NCBI GenBank assembly: GCA_014384505.1
Contig: JACNFT010000019.1
Span: forward strand, 1-11,391
DNA from: Cryomorphaceae bacterium
GTDB taxonomy: Bacteria > Bacteroidota > Bacteroidia > Flavobacteriales > BACL11
Length of the DNA: 11,391 nucleotides
Direction: 5' to 3'
Under the pieces are notes generated by a model. It was not told the origin of the DNA. It saw only the letters and a program-made list of their open reading frames with translations, and did not search any database. The translations under genes and the position numbers were made by a program. Shown one piece after another: positions 1 to 7,082 of the stretch (position 1 is its first letter; the number at the start of each line of letters is the position of its first letter).

Positions 1-1
1 C

Positions 2-403
2 ATATCGATAATAATAGTGCTTGCATCTTGTGGTTCTAGCGAGTCTTTAGTTGTGAACCCAGAATACACTACTACTGATTTAATTTATTCTTTAAATGTT
101 GGAATGTCTGAGTCCCAAGTAATTAAAAAATTAGGACTTTCTCCATATGATATTACATACAATTTATCAAAAAATACAAAGGTTCTTGTTTGGAAATATA
201 AAAGACCTTATCATGAGATTAATAGAAAATCCAAAGGTAGTAAGTCATCATTGTCTTCTGGTACTGAAAAATTTAAAGATGATTTAAAGTTATTTGCTTA
301 TTTTACTAATGGAGAATTAGTGCGATTTTATACTGACTCAGGAAAATCTAATAGTCAGACATTATTTAATAATCAGCATAATTTAGAAACTATAACAAAG
401 TAG
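2..403 (+). CDS. Small lipoprotein, 5' end cut off by the window edge
   Basis: An open frame runs from the first bases to a TAG stop. It reads as a hydrophobic tail followed by LASC-GSS, a good lipobox for signal peptidase II. The signal peptide therefore begins before the window, and the GTG at 17 lies inside it rather than being a start. The visible part is 133 residues, with the lipidated Cys about 10 residues in. The mature protein has an early segment (LNVGMSESQVIKKLG) that resembles the GM-x-x-x-x-V-x-x-x-LG motif of BamE/SmpA/OmlA-type small lipoproteins, then a Lys/Ser-rich region and a predicted beta-type C-terminus. By family this would be a membrane-anchored envelope protein. The BamE-like resemblance is weak, and the function is unknown. 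It is transcribed toward uvrA and ends at a shared terminator. Confidence 0.7.
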   Translation: MSIIIVLASCGSSESLVVNPEYTTTDLIYSLNVGMSESQVIKKLGLSPYDITYNLSKNTKVLVWKYKRPYHEINRKSKGSKSSLSSGTEKFKDDLKLFAYFTNGELVRFYTDSGKSNSQTLFNNQHNLETITK

Positions 404-446
404 TTTATTGTAATTCGTAATTTTATAATTACATATTCTAATATTT

Positions 447-481
447 AAAAAAAGCCGAGCATTGCTCGGCTTTTCTTTTTT
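447..481. terminator. Bidirectional intrinsic terminator between the lipoprotein gene and uvrA
   Basis: The arms 450-460 and 464-474 form an 11-bp perfect stem with core GCCGAGC/GCTCGGC and a 3-base ATT loop. A T-rich tract follows on the + strand (471-481), and seven A's precede it (447-453), which give a U tract on the - strand. It lies between two convergent genes and can end both transcripts. Confidence 0.93.
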
Positions 482-493
482 ATAATTAAAAGA

Positions 494-3265
494 TTAAAGT
501 TTCTTTTTAAGAAAATGACCAGTAATTGATTTTTTGCAGTTTAAAATTTCTTCAGGTGTTCCTGTAAATACAATATCACCTCCTTTATCACCTCCTTCAG
601 GACCAAGGTCAATTATCCAATCGGCACATTTTATGACATCCAAATTATGTTCAATACAAACAATTGAATGTCCTTTTTCAATGAGAGCATAAAAGGAATT
701 AAGGAGTTTATTTATATCATGAAAATGTAAACCCGTAGTTGGTTCATCAAAGATAAATAATGTTTTTTCAGGCGTATTTCCTTTACCTAAAAATGAAGCT
801 AATTTTATTCTTTGGGCTTCACCACCACTTAATGTATTGGAGGATTGCCCAAGTTTTATATAGTTCAATCCAACATCTTGTAAGGGCTTTAATTTTCGTG
901 CAATACTGGTTTCATTATTGCTTTCAAAAAACTCAATAGCTTCATAAACGGATAAGTTTAAGATATCCGATATATTTTTATCTCCAACTTTTATCTCTAA
1001 TATTTCTTTTTTAAAACGTTTCCCTTTACAGTGTTCACATTCTAAATGTACATCTGCCATAAACTGCATTTCTACAGTTGTTTCTCCTTCTCCTTTACAA
1101 TGTTCGCATCTACCACCATCAACATTAAAAGAGAAGAATCCTATTTTGTATTTTCTAGTTTCAGCTAAAGGCTGGCTAGCAAACAGTTTCCTAATATCAT
1201 CATATACTTTTATATAGGTTGCTGGATTTGACCTTGATGATTTCCCGATAGGATTCTGGTCAATAAACTCCAATTTAGTCAGGTTTTTTGTGCTGATGCT
1301 TATGTTTTCGTAGTTCTTATTTGCTTTGCTAAAATTACCGAAATGGGTATTTAAAGCAGGTTTTAAAATATCTCTTACTAATGTGGATTTTCCAGAACCA
1401 CTCATTCCTGTAACTAAGGTGAGTCCATTTAAAGGAAACTCTACACTTATATTTTTTAGGTTATGTTTATTAATTCCATCAATAATAATCCTGTCTTTAG
1501 TGCTTCTTCTTTTTTTAGGTACAGGAATTATTAGTTTTCCGGAAAGATATTGAGTGGTTAAACTTTTTTTCTCTTTATAAATATCTTTTAGTTTTCCTTG
1601 GAAAATAATTTCTCCACCATGAATTCCTGCTTCAGGACCAATATCAATAATTTGATCGGCTTGTTCCATTATTTCCTCATCATGCTCAACTACTATAACC
1701 GTATTACCAATATCTCTCAGTTCTTTCAATATTTTGATAAGTCGTTCTGTGTCCTTGGAATGCAAACCAATACTAGGTTCATCTAATATATACATAGCAC
1801 CTACTAATGAACTCCCAATAGAAGTGGCAAGATTAATTCTTTGCGATTCACCACCTGATAAAGTGTTTGATTTTCTATCTAGAGTAAGATAACTCAGCCC
1901 CACCTCATTTAAATAGTGTAATCTGCTTGTAATTTCTTGTGTTAGTCGTTCAGCAACTTTACTATCAGTAGCATCTAGCTTAATATTCTTAAAGAATAAA
2001 AGTGCTTGCTCAATATTCATTTTTACAATGTCAGCTATACTTTTCCCTGCAACTTGCACGTAAAGAGCGTCTTTTCTTAACCTAGATCCATCACATTCAT
2101 CACAATCAGTTTTTCCTCTATATCTAGCAATAAGAACTCTATTTTGTATTTTATATTTTTGGCTTTCTAATTTTTGAAAAAACTGCTGTATCCCTTTACA
2201 CTTTCCTTTTCCGTTCCAAAGAATGTCTTTTTCTTCTTTTTTTAGTTCAATGTATGGCCTATGTACTGGGAAATCAAATTTTGCGGCACGAATTATAAAA
2301 CGATCCTTCCATTTGCTTAGTTTTTCGCCCCCCCAACAGCTTACAACACCTTGATAAACGGATAGGTTTTCATTGATTATTACTTTCTTTTTGTCAATAC
2401 CTAGTATAGAGCCAAAACCTTCACATTTTCTGCAAGCTCCATAAGGATTATTGAACGCAAAGAAATGAGTGGATGGTTTTTCAAATTGTATTCCGTCTAG
2501 TTCAAATTTATTAGAGAAATGGTAATTTTTCTGTTGGATTAAAATATTACACTCTCCATTTCCTTCAAAAAAGGCAGTTTGTACAGAATCAGCAATCCTA
2601 CCTTTTATATCAGTGTTATCAATAATTATACGGTCAATTACAACTTGTATATTACTGTATGATACCTTTGTTTCATTTTTAAGTAAATCTTTTATTTTCG
2701 TTACTTGCCCTTGCTGTATTACACGAGAAAAACCTTGTTGTCTTAAAGTAGAAAGAATGCTGTTGTTTTCTTCCTCTTTATAGTTAGTGGTTATAATTAC
2801 AGTTTCTTCCTTTTCCTGTTTTGTAATAAAGTTAACTACATCACTTACTTGCTGTCGTTTTACTTGTTTGCCTGAAATTGGTGAAATCGTTTTCCCTATT
2901 CTAGCAAACAGGAGTTTCAGATAATCGTATATTTCGGTACTTGTACCAATGGTTGACCTAGGATTATTGGTAGTTGTTTTCTGTTCAATAGCAATTGCAG
3001 GGCAAATTCCAAGTATCTCATCTACTTCTGGTTTCTGTAATTTCCCAAGGAATTGACGGGCATATGAAGATAGACTTTCAATGTATCGTCTTTGTCCTTC
3101 AGCAAACAAAGTGTCAAAGGCTAATGACGATTTTCCACTTCCTGATACTCCAGAAATAACAATTAACTTGTCTTTTGGGATGTTAATTGAGATGTTTTTA
3201 AGGTTGTGAACGCGAGCTCCCCTAATCACAATATTATCGGTAGTATTTGTTTGTTTTTTGGTCAT
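494..3265 (-). CDS. uvrA: Excinuclease ABC subunit A (UvrA)
   Basis: This is the damage-recognition ATPase of nucleotide excision repair. UvrA dimers scan DNA and load UvrB. At 923 residues it is close to the usual ~940. It has two ABC ATPase modules: Walker A GVSGSGKS at 39-46 and GMSGSGKS at 620-627, signatures LSGGESQR at 469-476 and LSGGEAQR at 812-819, and Walker B/D-loop segments near 492-500 and 837-847. Zinc ligand pairs are Cys278/281 with Cys388/391, and Cys720/723 with Cys743/746. The region at about 125-245 matches the UvrB-binding domain in position, so this is not the shortened UvrA2 type. Its wording (SSYARQFLGKL, IAIEQK, YSPISGK-like) fits one of the two UvrA versions that Bacteroidota often carry. 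A G7 run encodes Trp311-Gly313. The start is an ATG with no Shine-Dalgarno sequence. It diverges from the sigma factor gene. Confidence 0.97.
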   Translation of the reverse strand: MTKKQTNTTDNIVIRGARVHNLKNISINIPKDKLIVISGVSGSGKSSLAFDTLFAEGQRRYIESLSSYARQFLGKLQKPEVDEILGICPAIAIEQKTTTNNPRSTIGTSTEIYDYLKLLFARIGKTISPISGKQVKRQQVSDVVNFITKQEKEETVIITTNYKEEENNSILSTLRQQGFSRVIQQGQVTKIKDLLKNETKVSYSNIQVVIDRIIIDNTDIKGRIADSVQTAFFEGNGECNILIQQKNYHFSNKFELDGIQFEKPSTHFFAFNNPYGACRKCEGFGSILGIDKKKVIINENLSVYQGVVSCWGGEKLSKWKDRFIIRAAKFDFPVHRPYIELKKEEKDILWNGKGKCKGIQQFFQKLESQKYKIQNRVLIARYRGKTDCDECDGSRLRKDALYVQVAGKSIADIVKMNIEQALLFFKNIKLDATDSKVAERLTQEITSRLHYLNEVGLSYLTLDRKSNTLSGGESQRINLATSIGSSLVGAMYILDEPSIGLHSKDTERLIKILKELRDIGNTVIVVEHDEEIMEQADQIIDIGPEAGIHGGEIIFQGKLKDIYKEKKSLTTQYLSGKLIIPVPKKRRSTKDRIIIDGINKHNLKNISVEFPLNGLTLVTGMSGSGKSTLVRDILKPALNTHFGNFSKANKNYENISISTKNLTKLEFIDQNPIGKSSRSNPATYIKVYDDIRKLFASQPLAETRKYKIGFFSFNVDGGRCEHCKGEGETTVEMQFMADVHLECEHCKGKRFKKEILEIKVGDKNISDILNLSVYEAIEFFESNNETSIARKLKPLQDVGLNYIKLGQSSNTLSGGEAQRIKLASFLGKGNTPEKTLFIFDEPTTGLHFHDINKLLNSFYALIEKGHSIVCIEHNLDVIKCADWIIDLGPEGGDKGGDIVFTGTPEEILNCKKSITGHFLKKKL

Positions 3266-3284
3266 CCAATTTTTACAGAATTTG

Positions 3285-3292
3285 CAAAGCTA
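3285..3292 (-). promoter_or_regulatory. Possible -7 promoter element for uvrA
   Basis: Read on the - strand this is TAGCTTTG, an exact match to the Bacteroidota housekeeping -7 consensus TAnnTTTG. It would place the transcript start about 10-15 bases before the uvrA ATG. No TTTG/TTG -33 element is seen at the usual spacing, so support is weak. Confidence 0.28.
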
Positions 3293-3326
3293 AGAAATAA
3301 GATTAGGATATTTAAAATTGTTTTAC

Positions 3327-3334
3327 TATATTTG
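3327..3334 (+). promoter_or_regulatory. Possible -7 promoter element for the sigma factor gene
   Basis: TATATTTG matches the Bacteroidota -7 consensus TAnnTTTG exactly and lies about 88 bases before the sigma factor ATG, giving an A+T-rich leader of about 80 bases. No clear -33 TTTG is present at 17-21 bases upstream. The promoter may therefore be weak, activator-dependent, or read by another sigma factor. Confidence 0.28.
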
Positions 3335-3421
3335 ACCCTCAATTCGTACAATTAATTAATAATATACCCGCCTATAGTCACACATTTACTTTTAAATTCT
3401 TATTAACTAAAAAAAAAGTAT

Positions 3422-4009
3422 ATGTTGTTAGACAATTTCTCAGATAAAGTATTAGTACAAAATTTTCTAAATGGTGATAATAAATCATTTGAGGTTTTAT
3501 TAAGTAGACATAAAAGTAGAGTATTTGCCTTTATTATGTCTAAAGTTAAAAATCGTGATATTACTGAAGACATCTTTCAGGATACCTTTATTAAAGTAAT
3601 TAACTCCTTACAAAAAGGAAAGTACAATGAGGAAGGTAAATTTTTACCTTGGATGATGCGTATCTCTCATAATTTAGTGATTGATCATTTCAGAAAGGAG
3701 TCAAAAATGAGAAAGATAAGACCGACTTCAGAATTTGATATTTTTGATGTCATAGATGATGGAAGTAAAAATCAAGAGGAAATAATGATTCAAACACAAG
3801 TGCATTCCGATTTAAAGATATTGATTGAGCAGTTGCCTAATGACCAGAAAGAAGTATTAAAGATGAGATATTTTGAAGATTTATCGTTTAAGGAAATTTC
3901 AGATTTAACCAATTCAAGTATTAATACAGCTTTAGGTAGGATGCGTTATGCCTTAATCAATCTTAGAAAGTTAGCCGAAAAGCAGCATATTGATTTGCAA
4001 GTGAAATAA
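3422..4009 (+). CDS. ECF-type sigma-70 family RNA polymerase sigma factor
   Basis: A 195-residue alternative sigma factor that directs RNA polymerase to a specific promoter set. Region sigma-2 spans about residues 23-93, with the DITEDIFQDTFIKV core-binding helix and the W-x-x-R-I-x-H-N-L-V-I-D-H-F-R segment that contacts the -10 element. An acidic linker (about 102-125) leads to sigma-4 (about 130-184), with LPNDQKEVLKMRYFEDLSFKEI and a helix-turn-helix ending in SSINTALGRMRYALINLRK. No extra C-terminal domain and no FecR or anti-sigma gene is adjacent; the next gene encodes an unknown 67-residue protein. The ATG follows a run of nine A's (3409-3417) instead of a Shine-Dalgarno sequence. The exact ECF group and regulon cannot be told from sequence alone. 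Its position between uvrA and nth makes a stress or repair role attractive, but this is inference. Confidence 0.92.
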   Translation: MLLDNFSDKVLVQNFLNGDNKSFEVLLSRHKSRVFAFIMSKVKNRDITEDIFQDTFIKVINSLQKGKYNEEGKFLPWMMRISHNLVIDHFRKESKMRKIRPTSEFDIFDVIDDGSKNQEEIMIQTQVHSDLKILIEQLPNDQKEVLKMRYFEDLSFKEISDLTNSSINTALGRMRYALINLRKLAEKQHIDLQVK

Positions 4010-4080
4010 AATTTAAGTTTATATAATATTAAGCAGGGTATTGCGTTCAGAGTGTGTAATGAAACTTAAAAAAATATTAT

Positions 4081-4284
4081 ATGAGCAAAAACTCTACTTT
4101 AAAAATGTGGAACCATCTGTTAAAAGAGGAATATACTTTATTTGACAAATCGGTACACAGCATCCTTTCTGAAACACAGGCAGGACCAAAGAAAGAAACT
4201 ATAGATACTATTCTTGCTTATGCAAGTTCAGTGAAAGCAATTAGAACAAAGTCTAAAGATAAAATTCTAATTTCGTTAAACTAA
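4081..4284 (+). CDS. 67-residue protein of unknown function downstream of the sigma factor
   Basis: I do not recognise a named family. The protein is soluble and Lys/Ser-rich, with a predicted helical N-terminus (TLKMWNHLLKEEYTLFDKSV), a PKKETIDTILAYASSVKAI segment, and a short C-terminal KILISLN beta-like strand. There is no signal peptide, membrane segment or Cys. It starts 72 bases after the sigma factor stop on the same strand and is followed by a terminator, so the two probably share a transcript. Its ATG is preceded by a run of seven A's, a leader similar to that of the sigma factor gene. From memory, Bacteroidota genomes often place a small protein with a PK-x-E-T-x-x-x-I-L-x-Y-x-x-S-like motif after this type of sigma factor; I could not check that. 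An anti-sigma or co-regulator role is a hypothesis only. Confidence 0.7.
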   Translation: MSKNSTLKMWNHLLKEEYTLFDKSVHSILSETQAGPKKETIDTILAYASSVKAIRTKSKDKILISLN

Positions 4285-4298
4285 GTGGTTTTGGTTAG

Positions 4299-4330
4299 TA
4301 AAAGAGGTCGAGAGGCCTCTTTTATTTTTA
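4299..4330 (+). terminator. Intrinsic terminator or attenuator hairpin just ahead of nth
   Basis: Arms 4299-4307 and 4316-4324 form a 9-bp perfect stem (core GAGG/CCTC), extendable by one G-T wobble to leave a 6-base loop. It is followed by the T-rich tract TTTTATTTTTA. It ends the sigma factor/67-aa transcript, yet the nth start codon is only 10 bases past the tract. Confidence 0.8.
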
Positions 4331-4340
4331 CTTTTGTTTT

Positions 4341-4976
4341 GTGAATAAAAAAGAAAGAACACAACACTTTATAGCTCATTTTTCTGAGCATATGCCTGAA
4401 GCAAAAACAGAACTTGACTATACGAATGTTTTTGAACTTACTGTTGCTGTATTGCTTTCGGCTCAATGTACGGACAAGCGAATCAATATAATTACTAAAA
4501 ATTTATTTAGAGAGATGCCCACAGCTCAAGTAATGGCTGAATCCTCAATAGATGCAATTTTTGATTTAATAAAATCCTGTACTTACCCAAGGAATAAAGC
4601 AAAGCATTTGTCAGGTATGGCAAAAATGCTAATGCAAGATTTTAATGCTGAAATTCCTGCAAATATTAATGATTTACAAAAATTACCTGGAGTAGGTAGA
4701 AAAACAGCTAATGTTGTAGGATCTGTTTATTTTGATATTCCAGCTATGCCAGTGGACACTCATGTGTTTAGAGTTGCCGATAGAATTGGTCTTACAACTA
4801 ATGCTAAAAACCCTTTGCAAGCTGAATTGCAATTATTAAAACTTTTCCCAGAAGAAAAATTAAATATTGCACACCATTGGATGATATTGCACGGAAGGTA
4901 CCTTTGTAAAGCAAGGAGGCCTGAATGCGAAAGGTGTGGTATTACAGCTATTTGTAAGTATTTCTCAAAAAAGTAA
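4341..4976 (+). CDS. nth: Endonuclease III (DNA glycosylase/AP lyase)
   Basis: This enzyme removes oxidised pyrimidines such as thymine glycol and cleaves the abasic site, the first step of base excision repair. At 211 residues it equals the E. coli enzyme. The helix-hairpin-helix LPGVGRKTANVV contains the catalytic Lys121, and VDTHVFRV holds the catalytic Asp139. The [4Fe-4S] cluster ligands are Cys189, Cys196, Cys199 and Cys205 in the canonical C-x6-C-x2-C-x5-C spacing. The start is GTG at 4341: an in-frame TAA lies at 4299-4301, no ATG lies between, and the N-terminus (MNKKER) lines up with that of E. coli Nth (MNKAKR). A terminator hairpin occupies almost all of the leader, so expression may depend on read-through. 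recA follows after 75 bases on the same strand. Confidence 0.96.
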   Translation: MNKKERTQHFIAHFSEHMPEAKTELDYTNVFELTVAVLLSAQCTDKRINIITKNLFREMPTAQVMAESSIDAIFDLIKSCTYPRNKAKHLSGMAKMLMQDFNAEIPANINDLQKLPGVGRKTANVVGSVYFDIPAMPVDTHVFRVADRIGLTTNAKNPLQAELQLLKLFPEEKLNIAHHWMILHGRYLCKARRPECERCGITAICKYFSKK

Positions 4977-5003
4977 TTTTGTTAATAAATCTACCTTCAT
5001 TTT

Positions 5004-5040
5004 TTTGATGTTTGTTAGATAATTCCTCTAATTTGTATAA
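5004..5040 (+). promoter_or_regulatory. Weak candidate recA promoter
   Basis: The 75-base nth-recA gap holds TTTG at 5004-5007 and again at 5011-5014, then TAATTTG at 5029-5035, one base short of the Bacteroidota -7 element TAnnTTTG. The spacing from the first TTTG is 21 bases. No LexA-type inverted repeat is seen. A second reading uses TATAAAAT at 5036-5043. Confidence 0.25.
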
Positions 5041-5051
5041 AATTTATAGCT

Positions 5052-6053
5052 ATGAGCAAAAAAGACCAAAGTGCAAAATTAAAAGCATTAGAACTTACTT
5101 TAAGTAAGTTAGAAAAATCCTACGGAAAAGGAGTAGTAATGAAGTTAGGTGATAGGGTAGTTGAAGATATTGAGGCTATACCAACGGGTTCAATTGGGTT
5201 GGATTTAGCTCTTGGGATAGGTGGTTATCCAAGAGGTAGAGTAATTGAAATTTATGGCCCTGAATCTTCAGGAAAAACAACTTTAACAATCCATGCAATT
5301 GCTGAGGTGCAAAAGCAAGGAGGTATTGCTGCTTTTATTGATGCAGAACATGCTTTTGATGCTGCATATGCAAAAAACTTGGGTGTTGATGTCGATAATT
5401 TATACATTTCACAGCCTGATAATGGTGAGCAAGCTTTAGAAATTGCTGATTATTTAATTAGTTCTGGAGCAGTGGATTTAGTAGTGATTGATTCAGTTGC
5501 GGCACTTACACCAAAATCAGAAATTGAAGGAGAAATGGGAGATTCCAAAATGGGACTTCATGCTCGTTTAATGTCTCAAGCACTTAGGAAGTTAACCGCC
5601 ACTATTAGTAAAACACAATGTACAGTTATCTTTATTAATCAGATTAGAATGAAGATTGGTGTTATGTTCGGAAACCCTGAAACAACTACAGGTGGTAATG
5701 CGCTTAAGTTTTACTCTTCCATTCGTTTAGATATCAGAAGAATTGGTGCTATTAAGAATGGAGAAGATATTATTGGTAACAGAACTCGGGTGAAAGTGGT
5801 AAAGAATAAAGTGGCTCCACCTTTTAGAAAAGTTGAATTCGATATTATGTTTGGTGAAGGGATTTCTCGTTCCGGTGAGGTATTGGATAAGGCAGTAGAT
5901 TTAGATGTTGTCAATAAAGCTGGTTCATGGTTTAGTTATGGTGATACAAAACTAGGGCAAGGTCGTGATGCTGTAAAACAAATGATTGCTGACAACCCAG
6001 AGCTTGCTCTAGAAATTGAAACAAAAATTAAAGAAGCGTTAACTCAAGAATAA
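5052..6053 (+). CDS. recA: Recombinase RecA
   Basis: This ATPase forms filaments on single-stranded DNA, pairs homologous strands, and in many bacteria triggers SOS cleavage reactions. At 333 residues it is shorter than E. coli RecA (353), mainly because the long acidic tail is reduced to IKEALTQE. Walker A GPESSGKT is at 69-76, catalytic Glu99 sits in IDAEHAFD, and Walker B LVVID is at 143-147. DNA-binding loop L1 falls at about 160-170 (GEMGDSKMGLH) and L2 at about 198-214 (IRMKIGVMFGNPETTTG), both well conserved. Start MSKKDQSAKLKALEL is typical of the group; there is no Shine-Dalgarno sequence before the ATG. The next gene begins 6 bases after the stop, so recA probably heads a three-gene transcript. 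Confidence 0.98.
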   Translation: MSKKDQSAKLKALELTLSKLEKSYGKGVVMKLGDRVVEDIEAIPTGSIGLDLALGIGGYPRGRVIEIYGPESSGKTTLTIHAIAEVQKQGGIAAFIDAEHAFDAAYAKNLGVDVDNLYISQPDNGEQALEIADYLISSGAVDLVVIDSVAALTPKSEIEGEMGDSKMGLHARLMSQALRKLTATISKTQCTVIFINQIRMKIGVMFGNPETTTGGNALKFYSSIRLDIRRIGAIKNGEDIIGNRTRVKVVKNKVAPPFRKVEFDIMFGEGISRSGEVLDKAVDLDVVNKAGSWFSYGDTKLGQGRDAVKQMIADNPELALEIETKIKEALTQE

Positions 6054-6059
6054 ATACTG

Positions 6060-7082
6060 ATGATGCGTAAAATTGCATTTTTTTCGGTTCTTTTATTGTG
6101 TGCCTGTAGTGGAGGTAAAGAAAATAATACTGAAAAATCAGAAATTGTTTTAATTTCTGAAGCAATTCAAAAAGACCCTACAAACACTATTTTATTATTA
6201 GATAGAGCTAACTATAATAAGGAGCTTAATAATTTAGAGTCTGCACTTTTTGATTTAAATCAATGTGTGCAGCTGGATTCGCTAAATTCTGATTTTCATT
6301 ATTCTGTAGCTGAAATTTATTTTGAACTTTCAAAAAGGCCCAATGCAAATGGAAAGTTTCCTTCATTGGTAAAAAATCATTTGACTAAAGCAATAGAATT
6401 AAATGATAAGGACCAAAGGTCTCAAGCTTTATTAGGCGAATTGATGTTGGCTTATGCAAAATACAAAGAGGCTATTGACTATTTTAATGCCTCATTAAAA
6501 ATTGAATACAACCAGGAAAAAACCCATATGTTAATGGGCTATGCTTTTAAGCAATTAGGGCAAGATGATAATGCGATTAATTGTTTCAGGAATGCTGTAA
6601 ATGTCAACCCTGAGTTTAAGGAGGGATTTGTTCAGCTAGGACAGATGTTTCATGTCAAGGGAGATACCATTGCAGTGGTGTATTATAATAATGCATTGCA
6701 ATTGGACCCTACTGATGAGATGACTCTTTATAATAAGGCTTTGTTTTATCAAAGCATTATGGATTGGAATGCTTCATTGGAGGCTTATGCTGATTTGCAT
6801 AAAGTGAATTTCACCCACAGTAGCGGACATTATAATATTGGTTTTATTCACATGGAGTTAGGGCTTTATGATGTGGCTTCTAATAATTTTGCAGATGCTA
6901 TTTATTCTAATTCTGAATTTTTTGAGGCCTATTATTCCAGAGGGAATTGTTTTGAAACTTTAGGAAATATAAAACAAGCGGAGGTAGATTATAAACGAGC
7001 AATAGAGATTAATCCTGAATATACTTTTGCTGTGGAGGCTTTAGATAAATTGCAATTAAAAAACAAAAAATACAATAAATAA
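6060..7082 (+). CDS. TPR-repeat lipoprotein
   Basis: A 340-residue protein with a short signal peptide and lipobox LCAC, Cys16 being the likely lipidated residue, so it is probably membrane-anchored in the envelope. The rest is a tandem array of about eight tetratricopeptide repeats (roughly 44-77, 78-117 with an insert, 121-153, 155-186, 188-220, 221-254, 256-287 and 289-321). Several end in the typical A-x-x-x-x-P pattern (LNPD/INPE-like). TPR arrays are protein-binding scaffolds; the partner is unknown and no enzymatic domain is present. Two adjacent ATGs (6060 and 6063) are possible starts. It sits 6 bases after recA, and its TAA overlaps the next ATG by one base (TAATG), so translation of the two is probably coupled. 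The link to RecA is likely shared transcription rather than shared function. Confidence 0.9.
   Translation: MMRKIAFFSVLLLCACSGGKENNTEKSEIVLISEAIQKDPTNTILLLDRANYNKELNNLESALFDLNQCVQLDSLNSDFHYSVAEIYFELSKRPNANGKFPSLVKNHLTKAIELNDKDQRSQALLGELMLAYAKYKEAIDYFNASLKIEYNQEKTHMLMGYAFKQLGQDDNAINCFRNAVNVNPEFKEGFVQLGQMFHVKGDTIAVVYYNNALQLDPTDEMTLYNKALFYQSIMDWNASLEAYADLHKVNFTHSSGHYNIGFIHMELGLYDVASNNFADAIYSNSEFFEAYYSRGNCFETLGNIKQAEVDYKRAIEINPEYTFAVEALDKLQLKNKKYNK

Noticed and set aside
17..403. GTG at 17 as the start of the first gene
   Set aside because: The frame is open to the window edge and residues before the GTG continue a hydrophobic stretch leading to the LASC lipobox. Starting at the GTG would leave a signal peptide of only three residues.
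4059..4145. A 28-codon ATG frame overlapping the start of the 67-residue gene
   Set aside because: It is in another frame, lacks any recognisable motif and ends inside the 67-residue gene. The longer frame has its own A-rich leader and a terminator directly after its stop, which fits a real gene better.
4281..4466. A 61-codon frame on the - strand over the nth start
   Set aside because: It is a shadow of nth: the + strand encodes a complete, motif-bearing endonuclease III there, and the - strand product has no family features.
4977..5051. LexA/SOS box ahead of recA
   Set aside because: No inverted repeat resembling known LexA operators (CTG-N10-CAG or GAAC-N4-GTTC types) is present in the 75-base gap.
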